DNA of 48,767 nucleotides, taken from positions 19,783 through 68,549 of the forward strand of contig JAHDIE010000014.1 of assembly GCA_020630955.1 (NCBI GenBank). Direction: 5' to 3'. Position 1 is the first letter of the stretch, and every line of letters begins with the position of its first letter. Of this stretch, positions 36,634 to 44,981 are shown one piece after another. The position numbers and the translations under genes are program-made. Below the pieces are notes generated by a model. The model ran no database searches. It saw only the letters and a list, made by a program, of their open reading frames with translations, and was not told the origin of the DNA. The DNA comes from Saprospiraceae bacterium (GTDB taxonomy: Bacteria; Bacteroidota; Bacteroidia; Chitinophagales; Saprospiraceae).

Positions 36634-37683
36634 ATGGCAATTTTATTCTCACTTTTATTTCTCATTTGTCTTTTTTTTCTAACGGTTTTAATTTTTGGTT
36701 TTTATCTATCAGGGCCAAGATATAAAGGCCCTAAATCTGATCATTTTGATGGAAAGAAATTTTTAAATCCTAATGGTTTGGATCCCAATAATTTTAGAAA
36801 GGTTTTGAAATACATGAGAGAAAGAAGGCCGGAACCTTACAAGTTCAATTATGAAAATTATGTACGCTCAGAAAGACTATCAGAGAGAATAACTGAGGAT
36901 AAAATCAAAATCATATTTGTTAATCATAGTACTTTTCTCATTCAATATGCCGGCCTTAATATTTTAACTGATCCAATTTGGTCTTTTCGATGTAGCCCCT
37001 TTCAATTTGCTGGACCGCATAGGATGAGACCCCCAGGAGTGAAATTTGCAGATCTTCCGAAAATAGACTTGGTATTAATAAGTCATAATCATTATGATCA
37101 CTTCGACACCAAGACAATCAAAGATCTAATCAAAAGTCATAACCCAAACTTTGTGGTTCCTCTTGGAATGCAAAAAGCAGTAGAGCGCTTGGGTTCAAAC
37201 AAGGTAGAACAAATTGACTGGTTTCAAACTGTCCATTTTCAAAAAATTAAAATCACTGGAACACCTGCTAATCATTTTTCTAGCAGAGGATTATTTGATC
37301 GGGACTGCACATTGTGGTGCGGATTTCTTTTAGATTATAATCGTCATAAAATATACTTTGTAGGCGATACTGGTTATGGTCCAAATTTTAAAGAAATAGG
37401 AAATAAGTATGGTCCCATTGATCTTGCAATGATTCCAATCGGTGCCTATAAACCTGAATGGTTTATGGGACCAATCCATATTACCCCAATTGAAGCTATA
37501 CAAGTACATAAGGACATTCAATCCAAACAATCAATTGCAATGCACTTTGGTACCTTTCCATTGGCTGATGATGGACAAGGCACAGCAGAAAAAGAATTAA
37601 GGCTATCATTGAAATCAACCAATTTAGATGAGACTGATTTTATTATCCCTGATGAAGGTTATATCATGGATTTTTCTACATAA
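36634..37683 (+). CDS. Membrane-anchored MBL-fold hydrolase (NAPE-PLD/UlaG-like)
   Basis: A 349-residue protein with an N-terminal membrane segment (about 3-27). The metallo-beta-lactamase motif is SHNHYDHFD (HxHxDH); NHFSSRG, FVGDTGYG and AMHFGTFPLAD supply the other metal ligands. GPHRMRPPGVKFADLPKID is typical of the group containing N-acyl-phosphatidylethanolamine phospholipase D-like proteins. The likely role is hydrolysis of a phospholipid or other phosphodiester. Its ATG directly follows the TAA of the mutase gene (TAAATG), which implies co-translation. Confidence 0.9.
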   Translation: MAILFSLLFLICLFFLTVLIFGFYLSGPRYKGPKSDHFDGKKFLNPNGLDPNNFRKVLKYMRERRPEPYKFNYENYVRSERLSERITEDKIKIIFVNHSTFLIQYAGLNILTDPIWSFRCSPFQFAGPHRMRPPGVKFADLPKIDLVLISHNHYDHFDTKTIKDLIKSHNPNFVVPLGMQKAVERLGSNKVEQIDWFQTVHFQKIKITGTPANHFSSRGLFDRDCTLWCGFLLDYNRHKIYFVGDTGYGPNFKEIGNKYGPIDLAMIPIGAYKPEWFMGPIHITPIEAIQVHKDIQSKQSIAMHFGTFPLADDGQGTAEKELRLSLKSTNLDETDFIIPDEGYIMDFST

Positions 37684-37726
37684 TTAAAACTCATTGTCTT
37701 AAGCTATACAATGCTAAAATGTTAAA

Positions 37727-37754
37727 TACATATTATAATTAAATATAATATGTA
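37727..37754. promoter_or_regulatory. Perfect 11-bp palindrome overlapping the dodecin promoter
   Basis: TACATATTATA (37727-37737) and TATAATATGTA (37744-37754) are exact inverted repeats around a 6-nt centre (ATTAAA). The right arm overlaps the first two bases of the TACTTTTG -7 element. The arrangement fits an operator for a dimeric repressor, although AT-richness makes partial chance matches more likely. Confidence 0.5.
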
Positions 37755-37760
37755 CTTTTG
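37753..37760 (+). promoter_or_regulatory. Candidate -7 element (TACTTTTG) of the dodecin gene
   Basis: TACTTTTG fits TAnnTTTG, 23 bp before the dodecin ATG at 37784. There is no clear TTG at -33, where the palindrome's left arm lies instead. Confidence 0.5.
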
Positions 37761-37783
37761 ATGTCAAATAAAATAAGACAACT

Positions 37784-37984
37784 ATGGCAGTTATGAAAGT
37801 GATAGAGATTCTATCAAACTCAAACAAAAGCTGGGAAGATGCTACAGCAAAAGGAATAAAAAAAGCATCTAAATCAATCAACAACATTAAGTCTGCATTT
37901 GTGCAATCCCAAAGTGTTGTTGTTGCTAACGGAAAAGTCTCTGAATTCAGAGTAAATCTTAAGGTTACCTTTGAGGTAGGCTAG
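37784..37984 (+). CDS. Dodecin family flavin-binding protein
   Basis: A 66-residue protein with the dodecin pattern: VMKVIEILSNSNKSWEDA at the start, then ATAKGIKKASKSINNIKSAF and the strand pair VVVANGKVSEFRVNLKVTFEV. Dodecins form hollow dodecamers that store FMN/riboflavin or CoA derivatives and protect flavin from light. It is monocistronic: own promoter with a palindrome upstream and a strong terminator downstream. Confidence 0.93.
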   Translation: MAVMKVIEILSNSNKSWEDATAKGIKKASKSINNIKSAFVQSQSVVVANGKVSEFRVNLKVTFEVG

Positions 37985-38016
37985 AATAACCGCAAAAGAC
38001 CATTTTAAATGGCTGA

Positions 38017-38045
38017 GGTATCCCTTTAGGGATACCTTTTTTTTT
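38017..38045 (+). terminator. Rho-independent terminator after dodecin
   Basis: GGTATCCC (38017-38024) and GGGATACC (38029-38036) form a perfect 8-bp stem with loop TTTA, followed by nine T. Confidence 0.93.
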
Positions 38046-38056
38046 GTTACGATTTC

Positions 38057-38110
38057 AATATTTGTCTAAAGTTCTTTTCTCAGTGCTATATTGATAAATA
38101 TTTGTCTAAA
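38057..38110 (+). repeat. 14-bp direct repeat, 40-bp period
   Basis: AATATTTGTCTAAA occurs at 38057-38070 and again at 38097-38110, exactly 40 bp apart start to start. It lies 155-208 bp upstream of the outer-membrane-type gene at 38265, between the dodecin terminator and that gene. It could be a pair of regulator sites. No CRISPR-like array or further copy was noticed. Confidence 0.6.
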
Positions 38111-38264
38111 ATAAACTCACATAGTTTACATAATGTAAAAAATATTCTTTTCGTTTGATGTGATTTGTCAGAATTGGGATTTTTCTTCTTGTTTATTTGA
38201 AGTATCAATTAAAACAAAGCTGCAAGGCTGAAAAACTTTAAAACAAGAATTAAAATTTAGAATT

Positions 38265-39173
38265 ATGAAAAATCTAACATTATTAATCCTAGTATTTATT
38301 ACAATCGCATGTTCAACTTCTTCATTTGCTCAAAATGAAGTCTATCAAAAAGGCAAAAAAGTTGAAATCAAATTAAATGATGGATCAGAGTACATCGGAA
38401 GAATATCAACACAAACAGAAGACTATCTTGAAATTGTTAACAACTTCACCAATATTCAGATCAAAAGAGAAGACATCAAAAGAATTAAAGTTATCACTTA
38501 TGAAGGAAAACACAATTATGGAAAAATGCATACTAGATATTTTTACAGCCCTTCGGCAATACCATTAAAAAAAGGAGAAGGTTATTATCAAAACTTAATG
38601 CTTTTGGTTAATGGGGGAAATATCGGAATAACAGATTATTTCTCTATTGGGGGTACCTTTGAATTTGCCTCACTTATATCAGGTACTCCTTCTTTTTCTA
38701 TTACTCCTAAAATTGGTGTCCAAATAACAGACAATATTTATGTAGGTGCTGGATTAAGAGTGTCTAAATTTTTTGAAATTTATTCAACCTCCGGTTATGG
38801 TGTTGTGACGCTTGGAAATGAAGACAGCAATTTGAGTCTCGCAGGAGGTTTTGGTATTTCAAATAGTCTTTTAGGTTTTGGTCCAACTGTAGCTTCTGCA
38901 ACACATAGGTTCTCAGATAGAATTAGTATTATGTCAGAAAATTGGTTTTGGGATATAAAAACTCCAATTTTCAATGATATAACCGGACTGAAAGTTTTGC
39001 ATATAGGAATACATGGCGTTAGATTACATTCCAAAAGAAGTACTTTTGACTTCGGAGTAATGACAACAAATCTCCTTCAAAATATGCCGCTAGACTTTAA
39101 TGGTATAATCGGGATTCCCTTCATTGGTTATACATATGGTTTTTCACTTCCAAAAAGAAATAAAATGAAATAA
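38265..39173 (+). CDS. Outer-membrane-type protein with N-terminal Sm-like domain
   Basis: A 302-residue exported protein; the signal peptide is about residues 1-22, ending SSFAQ. Residues 24-70 (KKVEIKLNDGSEYIGRI, then TNIQIKREDIKRIKVI) look like a small Sm-fold or RNA-chaperone-like beta barrel in an exported context. The rest is rich in alternating strands (YFSIGGTFEFASL, FSITPKIGVQITDNIYVGAG), consistent with a beta-barrel or porin-like outer-membrane protein. The function is unknown. A bidirectional terminator separates it from icmF. Confidence 0.75.
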   Translation: MKNLTLLILVFITIACSTSSFAQNEVYQKGKKVEIKLNDGSEYIGRISTQTEDYLEIVNNFTNIQIKREDIKRIKVITYEGKHNYGKMHTRYFYSPSAIPLKKGEGYYQNLMLLVNGGNIGITDYFSIGGTFEFASLISGTPSFSITPKIGVQITDNIYVGAGLRVSKFFEIYSTSGYGVVTLGNEDSNLSLAGGFGISNSLLGFGPTVASATHRFSDRISIMSENWFWDIKTPIFNDITGLKVLHIGIHGVRLHSKRSTFDFGVMTTNLLQNMPLDFNGIIGIPFIGYTYGFSLPKRNKMK

Positions 39174-39175
39174 TG

Positions 39176-39211
39176 AATAAGAGCTGTTCTGAATACAGGA
39201 CAGCTCTTATT
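39176..39211. terminator. Bidirectional terminator between outer-membrane gene and icmF
   Basis: AATAAGAGCTGTTCT (39176-39190) and AGGACAGCTCTTATT (39197-39211) form a 15-bp stem with one G-U pair and a 6-nt loop; A-run on the left and T-run on the right make it symmetrical. Both convergent genes can use it. Confidence 0.92.
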
Positions 39212-39212
39212 T

Positions 39213-42200
39213 TTACATATTTCTTCTGTATTGACCACCGACCATATACAAGGCATTGGTGATTTGCCCAAGTGACGCAACCTTAGAACATTCCATTAAA
39301 TGTTCAAAAAGATTTTCATTTGCCATTGCTGCGGCCTGAAGTTCTTTTAAACTCTGTTGTAAAATTTCCTCATTTGCTTGAGAAATGCCTTCCAAAGTTT
39401 CTATCTGTCTAAGTTTTTCCTCCTTTGTAGCCCGAATAATTTCCTTAGGAACAACAGTTGGCGAACCTTCTTTTGATAAAAAAGTGTTAACCCCAACCAC
39501 TGGATAGTCTCCATTGTGTTTTAAGGTTTCATAATAAAGGCTTTCTTCCTGGATCTTGCCACGTTGATACATGGTTTCCATTGCGCCTAGCACACCGCCT
39601 CTATCCGTTATTCTGTCAAATTCTGCATATACAGCTTCTTCCACTAAGTCTGTAAGCTCTTCAATGATAAATGAACCTTGCAATGGATTTTCATTCTTAG
39701 CCAAACCTAATTCTTTGTTGATAATCAATTGTATGGCCATGGCTCTTCTTACACTTTCTTCCGTCGGTGTTGTAATTGCCTCATCATAGGCATTGGTATG
39801 AAGTGAATTGCAATTATCATAGATAGCGTACAATGCTTGTAAAGTAGTGCGTATATCATTAAATGAAATCTCTTGTGCATGCAATGATCTTCCAGAAGTT
39901 TGGATATGATATTTCAGTTTTTGAGAACGCTCGTTGGCATTGTATTTAAGTTTCATTGCCTTTGACCAAATTTTTCTAGCTACTCTTCCAATTACCGCAT
40001 ATTCAGGATCGATTCCATTTGAGAAAAAGAATGACAAGTTTGGAGCAAAGGCATTGATGTCCATTCCTCTAAACAAATAGTATTCGACAAAGGTGAACCC
40101 ATTGGCCAATGTAAAAGCAAGTTGCGTAATTGGATTAGCACCTGCTTCTGCAATATGGTATCCAGAAATGGATACTGAATAAAAGTTTCTCACCTTATTT
40201 CTAATAAAGTGTTCTTGCATATCTCCCATCAACTTCAATGAGAACTCAGTTGAAAAAATGCAAGTATTTTGTGCTTGATCTTCTTTAAGAATATCTGCTT
40301 GCACAGTTCCTCTTACAGAATTTAATGCCTTTGCTTTCATGGTTTGATAGATCTCAGGATCTAAGACCTCATCTCCAGTTATGCCCAGTAACATTAATCC
40401 TAATCCATTGTTTCCTTTCGGCAAGTCACCAAAATATTTTGGACGAGCTAATCCTTTATCTTCATATTTGGACCTTAAGGCTGTTTCCACTTTTGATTCT
40501 AGGCCCTGTTCTAGAATGTATTTTTCGCATTGTTGATCAATGGCCGCATTCATGAAAAATGCACAAATGGTTGCAGCAGGTCCATTAATGGTCATGGATA
40601 CTGAAGTAGCTGGGTCACAAAGATCAAAACCAGAATACAACTTTTTGGCATCATCAAGACAACAGATACTTACTCCGGAGTTTCCTATCTTTCCATAGAT
40701 ATCAGGTCGATGGTCTGGGTCTTCCCCATACAGTGTTACAGAATCAAATGCTGTAGATAATCTCTTTGCTGGCATATCTAAAGAGACATAATGAAATCGT
40801 TTGTTCGTTCTTTCAGGACCTCCCTCTCCTGCAAACATTCTTGTAGGATCTTCCCCTTTTCTTTTAAAAGGATATACTCCTGCAGTAAATGGAAATTCAC
40901 CTGGTACATTTTCTTGATTACACCATCTCAAAATATCACCCCAATCATGATATCTAGGAAGTGCTATTCGTGGTATGTATTGTTGACTTAAGGACTTTGT
41001 ATGCGTTGGAACTTCAAGAACTTTATCTCTTACCTGAAACTTAAATATCTTCTCCTTATAATTTTTCTTTTTTTGTTCCCAGCCCTTTAAAACAGCAATA
41101 CTCTCAGCATCCATGTGATTCCATAATTCATCAAATTGCTTTTGCAATTCATCTTGATTTGGAAGCACTATTTCATTGATCACCTTATCCAATGCGTATA
41201 GCTGTGAAGCAATTTTTGCTTGTTCCTCTGCATGCTCATCAAATCGTTTATTATTTTCTGCAATTTCAGATAAGTATCTAACTCGCTTTGGAGGTATGAT
41301 ATATATTTTTTCACTATCCCCAGTTTTCAACTGTAACTTACTTTCGAAATTTGCATTGGTTTTGGAGTTGACCGTTTGAATTAATTTAAAATATAATTCA
41401 TTTGTTCCTGGATCATTAAACTGAGAGGCAATAGTTCCAAAAACAGGTATGTCTTCATCTGAAACTTCCCAATCATTGTGGTTTCTTCTAAATTGTTTTT
41501 TGACATCTCGCAGGGCGTCTAAAGCTCCTTTCTTATCAAATTTATTGATAGCAATTACATCCGCAAAGTCTAACATGTCGATCTTTTCTAATTGTGTCGC
41601 AGCACCATATTCTGGTGTCATTACATACATGCTTAGGTCTGAATGGTCTACAATTTCAGTATCCGATTGACCGATTCCTGAAGTTTCCAATATAATCATG
41701 TCAAAACCAGCAACTTTAATGATATCCAAAGCAGTTTTGATATATTTTGATAAAGCCAAATTCGACTGCCTTGTGGCCAATGATCGCATGTATACTTGAT
41801 CCGTATTGATAGAATTCATTCTGATCCTATCACCTAGCAATGCACCTCCAGTTTTTCTTTTGGAAGGATCGACAGAAATTATAGCAATTCTTTTATCCGG
41901 AAAGTCAAGAATGAATCTTCTCACCAATTCGTCCACCATCGATGATTTTCCTGCACCTCCAGTGCCTGTAATTCCTAGGATGGGAGTTGTGCTTGTTGCT
42001 GCTTTTTTCTCCACTTCCGTAAATAGCTCACTGTGCTCTTCAGCAAAGTTTTCTGCAGCAGAGATTACCCTTGCAATCCCAGTTATTTTTCCACTTTCTA
42101 AATCGTCAATTCCAATGTCCAATTTTTCACCGATGGGGTAATCGCTTTTTTCAAGTACATCATTAATCATACCTTGTAAGCCCATATGTCTTCCATCATC

Positions 42201-42578
42201 TGGAGAATAAATTTTCGTTATCCCATAGGCTTCCAAATCTGAAATTTCTGCTGGTAAAATGGTTCCACCGCCGCCTCCAAATAACTTAATATGTCCAGCA
42301 CCTTGTTCTTGAAGTAAATCATAGATGTATTTAAAAAATTCATTGTGACCACCTTGATAAGAGGTAAGTGCAATGGCCTGTGTATCTTCTTGTATTGCAG
42401 TTCTAACAATTTCTTGAGCTGATCGATTGTGTCCCAAGTGAATAATCTCAGCTCCACTTCTTTGCATAATCCTACGCATAATATTGATCGCTGCATCATG
42501 ACCATCAAACAAGGATGCTGCAGTTAATATTCTTACCTTATTCTTAGGCTGATATACCTTAAATTCTTGCATTATCAT
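39213..42578 (-). CDS. icmF: Fused isobutyryl-CoA mutase IcmF (B12 domain, G-protein chaperone, mutase)
   Basis: A fusion of about 1121 residues. The N-terminal cobalamin domain has [18 protein letters not shown]; the GTPase domain Walker A is [13 protein letters not shown], with [20 protein letters not shown] and NKFDKKG. The C-terminal mutase barrel has [18 protein letters not shown], where Phe replaces the Tyr of methylmalonyl-CoA mutase, and [14 protein letters not shown]. This matches IcmF, which isomerises isobutyryl-CoA and n-butyryl-CoA; the G-domain edits and loads B12. The TTG upstream (42594-42596) lies inside a promoter-like element, so the ATG at 42576-42578 (or 42570-42572) is preferred. 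Full-length and apparently intact. Confidence 0.95.
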   Translation of the reverse strand: MIMQEFKVYQPKNKVRILTAASLFDGHDAAINIMRRIMQRSGAEIIHLGHNRSAQEIVRTAIQEDTQAIALTSYQGGHNEFFKYIYDLLQEQGAGHIKLFGGGGGTILPAEISDLEAYGITKIYSPDDGRHMGLQGMINDVLEKSDYPIGEKLDIGIDDLESGKITGIARVISAAENFAEEHSELFTEVEKKAATSTTPILGITGTGGAGKSSMVDELVRRFILDFPDKRIAIISVDPSKRKTGGALLGDRIRMNSINTDQVYMRSLATRQSNLALSKYIKTALDIIKVAGFDMIILETSGIGQSDTEIVDHSDLSMYVMTPEYGAATQLEKIDMLDFADVIAINKFDKKGALDALRDVKKQFRRNHNDWEVSDEDIPVFGTIASQFNDPGTNELYFKLIQTVNSKTNANFESKLQLKTGDSEKIYIIPPKRVRYLSEIAENNKRFDEHAEEQAKIASQLYALDKVINEIVLPNQDELQKQFDELWNHMDAESIAVLKGWEQKKKNYKEKIFKFQVRDKVLEVPTHTKSLSQQYIPRIALPRYHDWGDILRWCNQENVPGEFPFTAGVYPFKRKGEDPTRMFAGEGGPERTNKRFHYVSLDMPAKRLSTAFDSVTLYGEDPDHRPDIYGKIGNSGVSICCLDDAKKLYSGFDLCDPATSVSMTINGPAATICAFFMNAAIDQQCEKYILEQGLESKVETALRSKYEDKGLARPKYFGDLPKGNNGLGLMLLGITGDEVLDPEIYQTMKAKALNSVRGTVQADILKEDQAQNTCIFSTEFSLKLMGDMQEHFIRNKVRNFYSVSISGYHIAEAGANPITQLAFTLANGFTFVEYYLFRGMDINAFAPNLSFFFSNGIDPEYAVIGRVARKIWSKAMKLKYNANERSQKLKYHIQTSGRSLHAQEISFNDIRTTLQALYAIYDNCNSLHTNAYDEAITTPTEESVRRAMAIQLIINKELGLAKNENPLQGSFIIEELTDLVEEAVYAEFDRITDRGGVLGAMETMYQRGKIQEESLYYETLKHNGDYPVVGVNTFLSKEGSPTVVPKEIIRATKEEKLRQIETLEGISQANEEILQQSLKELQAAAMANENLFEHLMECSKVASLGQITNALYMVGGQYRRNM

Positions 42579-42876
42579 TTGGTTTAGCAAGGGCAAAAAT
42601 AGAATAAGTTTAACTTAATCGCCTTCTTAGTATAACTTTTTGTTGGAAGCTACATTTTACATGCAAAGGCTCCTTCTTCAACCAATCTTGTCTACTCCTG
42701 GATGGATTTGGAGTTATTCCTTCAATATTGCATCAAGGATAATTAATTTAAACCTTGTCTAGCGTATCAATGTTAATTAATGACCCAGATGGCCATCAGT
42801 TGATTTATTGTCTATCAGCATCAAGACACGTTGCTTGGCGTAGATAAATTTGATGCTTAAAAGCAGTTTTGAAAGA
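42579..42876. other. 298-bp spacer between icmF and rny
   Basis: No convincing gene. It contains the icmF promoter candidate and an inverted repeat GCATCAA (42818-42824) / TTGATGC (42850-42856) with a long loop, downstream of rny on the minus strand, without a T-run. An ORF of about 34 codons on the plus strand looks like chance. Confidence 0.5.
42594..42601 (-). promoter_or_regulatory. Candidate -7 element (TATTTTTG) of icmF
   Basis: On the minus strand TATTTTTG fits TAnnTTTG and would start transcription about 10 nt before the ATG at 42578. It rules out the TTG codon inside it as a start. Confidence 0.4.
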
Positions 42877-44544
42877 TTATTTCGCAACCGCTGTAGCTCT
42901 TGTTTCTCTTATAACTGTCACTTTAACTTGACCTGGGTACTGCATTTCATCCATGATTTTTTGAGAAATCATGAAAGCCAGATCATCCGTATAAGCATCG
43001 GTTACTTTTTCAGAAGCAACAATTACCCTCAATTCTCTACCTGCTTGGATTGCATATGCTTTTTGAACACCTTCATAGCCCATTGCCAAATCTTCTAGTT
43101 CTCCAATTCTCTTCAGGTAACTTTCTAAGATTTCACGACGTGCTCCAGGACGTGCTCCAGAGATTGCATCACAAGCTTGTACGATTGGGGAGATAATGTT
43201 ATTCATCTCAATCTCATCGTGGTGAGCACCAACAGCATTCAATATAACTGCATGTTCTTTGTTTTTTTCAAGCATTTGCATACCAAGCAGAGCATGGGGC
43301 AATTCTGACTCTTCATCTGCAACTTTTCCAATATCATGTAAAAGTCCAGCTCTCTTTGCCATTTTTACCTGCTTAGGGCTAAGTCCTAATTCTGCGGCCA
43401 TTACAGCACAAAGATTTGCGGTCTCAATAGAGTGTTTTAACAAATTTTGTCCATAGGAAGAACGGAATCTCATTCTACCAATCATTCTGGTGATGTAGGC
43501 ATTCAATCCATGGATATCTAAATCAATGACTGTTCTTTCGCCAATTTCTTTGATCTGTTCTTCTAGTTGCTTTTGAACTTTTGCAACTGTTTCTTCAATT
43601 TTTGCAGGATGAATACGACCATCAGCTACTAATCTTTTTAATGAAAGTCTGCAAGTTTCTCTCCTGATTGGGTCAAAACTTGAGATAATGATTGCCTCTG
43701 GTGTATCGTCAACGATGATTTCTGCACCTGTTGCCGCCTCTATCGCTCTAATGTTTCTTCCTTCTCTTCCAATAATTTGCCCTTTAATATCATCCGATGG
43801 TAAGTTGAAAACTGAAACCGTGTTTTCAATGGTATATTCTGCACACATTCTTTGTATGGTCTGAATGATTATCTTCTTCGCATCCTTGTTAGCTCTTTCT
43901 TTAGCTTCGCTTACGATATCTTTTTCAAGAGAAAGGGCATCATTTTCTGCCTTGGCTTTTACTGCTTCAAGTAATTGTTCTTTTGCATCATCTTCAGATA
44001 GCTTTGCAACGGTTTCCAAAGCTTTGATATGTTTTTCGTTGGCTTGTTCTAGATCTTGTTTTTTCTTTGCAACAATTTTTAATTGCTTGTCTAGGTTTTT
44101 TTTGATAGCATCGATTTCGCTTGCTCTACTTTCTATTGATTCTGATTCATTTTTTAATTCTCTTTCTTTTCTGGAAAGGTCTTTTTCTAAACTCTTTAAA
44201 GACATTTCTTTGTCCTTTTGTTCTAGTTTGAACTCAGATTTGTATTTTTCGTAGTCCGTCTTCAGCTTGGCGTATTTATCTTTTGCTTCGCCAATCTTTT
44301 TTTGTTTGATTTTTTCGTTGCTCGATTCTGCTTGAGATAATAATTTATCAGCTTTATTTTGTGCCTCTGCAATTTTTCTCTCCGCGGTTATTTTTGCCTC
44401 CTGGATTGTTAGATCTGCTTTTTTGTTGGCAGCATCGATGCTACCCTGATTTGACTTTCTTATAATTCCATTGGCGATAAAGTAGCCAAGTAAAAGTCCC
44501 AAAAGGATTCCACCTCCAGCGAGTAAAATAGTTGTTGTATCCAT
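42877..44544 (-). CDS. rny: Ribonuclease Y
   Basis: A 555-residue RNase Y. A membrane segment (about 7-26) is followed by a long Lys/Glu-rich coiled coil to about residue 200. The KH domain is marked by [20 protein letters not shown], and the HD domain by [13 protein letters not shown] and AHHDE. The C-terminal [12 protein letters not shown] segment is conserved. It is the membrane-tethered endoribonuclease that starts mRNA turnover where RNase E is absent. Confidence 0.97.
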   Translation of the reverse strand: MDTTTILLAGGGILLGLLLGYFIANGIIRKSNQGSIDAANKKADLTIQEAKITAERKIAEAQNKADKLLSQAESSNEKIKQKKIGEAKDKYAKLKTDYEKYKSEFKLEQKDKEMSLKSLEKDLSRKERELKNESESIESRASEIDAIKKNLDKQLKIVAKKKQDLEQANEKHIKALETVAKLSEDDAKEQLLEAVKAKAENDALSLEKDIVSEAKERANKDAKKIIIQTIQRMCAEYTIENTVSVFNLPSDDIKGQIIGREGRNIRAIEAATGAEIIVDDTPEAIIISSFDPIRRETCRLSLKRLVADGRIHPAKIEETVAKVQKQLEEQIKEIGERTVIDLDIHGLNAYITRMIGRMRFRSSYGQNLLKHSIETANLCAVMAAELGLSPKQVKMAKRAGLLHDIGKVADEESELPHALLGMQMLEKNKEHAVILNAVGAHHDEIEMNNIISPIVQACDAISGARPGARREILESYLKRIGELEDLAMGYEGVQKAYAIQAGRELRVIVASEKVTDAYTDDLAFMISQKIMDEMQYPGQVKVTVIRETRATAVAK

Positions 44545-44719
44545 TGTCTAAGTATTTATAAAAGTGACAACAGACATTGTAAAATGTTTGAAAAAGAGAT
44601 TTAGATCAGTCGATTAAAATATTTCAATATCTAATTCGCTGATAATCAATAGTTTTATTGATTTTGAATGCTTTTCGTATTTATGATATGAAAAGCCTGT
44701 ATATAATGATATTCAATTA

Positions 44720-44883
44720 AATCTATATGGTAGCGCACTTTGTCCTCGTGCTATATTCAACCCCAATTGCGCTTATCCTTCCAAAATGTGCCAAGAAATT
44801 GGCCATTTTCACAATATCTGTCCAAATTAATTAACTTTTAAACGTTCTTTACAGCTTTCTGCTAAGTACGTAGCACCTAATTA
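44720..44883 (-). ncRNA. Candidate structured RNA between pheT and rny (strand uncertain)
   Basis: A hairpin of 11 bp with one bulge spans 44783-44809 (AAAATG, GCCAA, 4-nt loop, TTGGC, CATTTT). A second stem AGCGCA/TGCGCT closes 44732-44774, and GCTA/TAGC pairs at 44861-44874. On the minus strand the -7 element TATCTTTG (44889-44896) would start the transcript near 44883; this is also the -7 of pheT. On the plus strand the hairpin loop reads GAAA, a GNRA loop, which argues for the other strand. No terminator T-run is seen on either side. 6S-like RNA was considered from the rny/pheT position but the fold does not clearly match. Confidence 0.35.
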
Positions 44884-44888
44884 TAGTA

Positions 44889-44896
44889 CAAAGATA
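44889..44896 (-). promoter_or_regulatory. -7 element (TATCTTTG) before the candidate RNA
   Basis: CAAAGATA on the plus strand reads TATCTTTG on the minus strand, an exact TAnnTTTG. It lies 93 bp after the pheT stop and reads away from pheT toward rny. It could also serve rny itself with a long leader of about 340 nt. No -33 TTG was found. Confidence 0.4.
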
Positions 44897-44981
44897 ACTT
44901 AATTTAGGGTGAATTACCTATTTATTATTTGACTAAGAACAGTCTAATGATGAAAAGAAAGGACAATGAACATAGTGATTT

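Larger units (their letters stand above)
44545..44981. other. 437-bp spacer between rny and pheT
   Basis: No protein gene is convincing. The part near pheT carries a -7 element and the candidate structured RNA listed separately. The part near rny contains two more inverted repeats: ATCAATA/TATTGAT (44646-44663) and GCTTTTC/GAAAAGC (44670-44696). ZapA/ZapB genes, found beside rny and pheT in other Bacteroidota as I recall, are not seen here. Confidence 0.6.

Noticed and set aside
42660-42764. Plus-strand ORF of about 34 codons between icmF and rny
   Set aside because: No start context or family feature; composition like the noncoding spacer.
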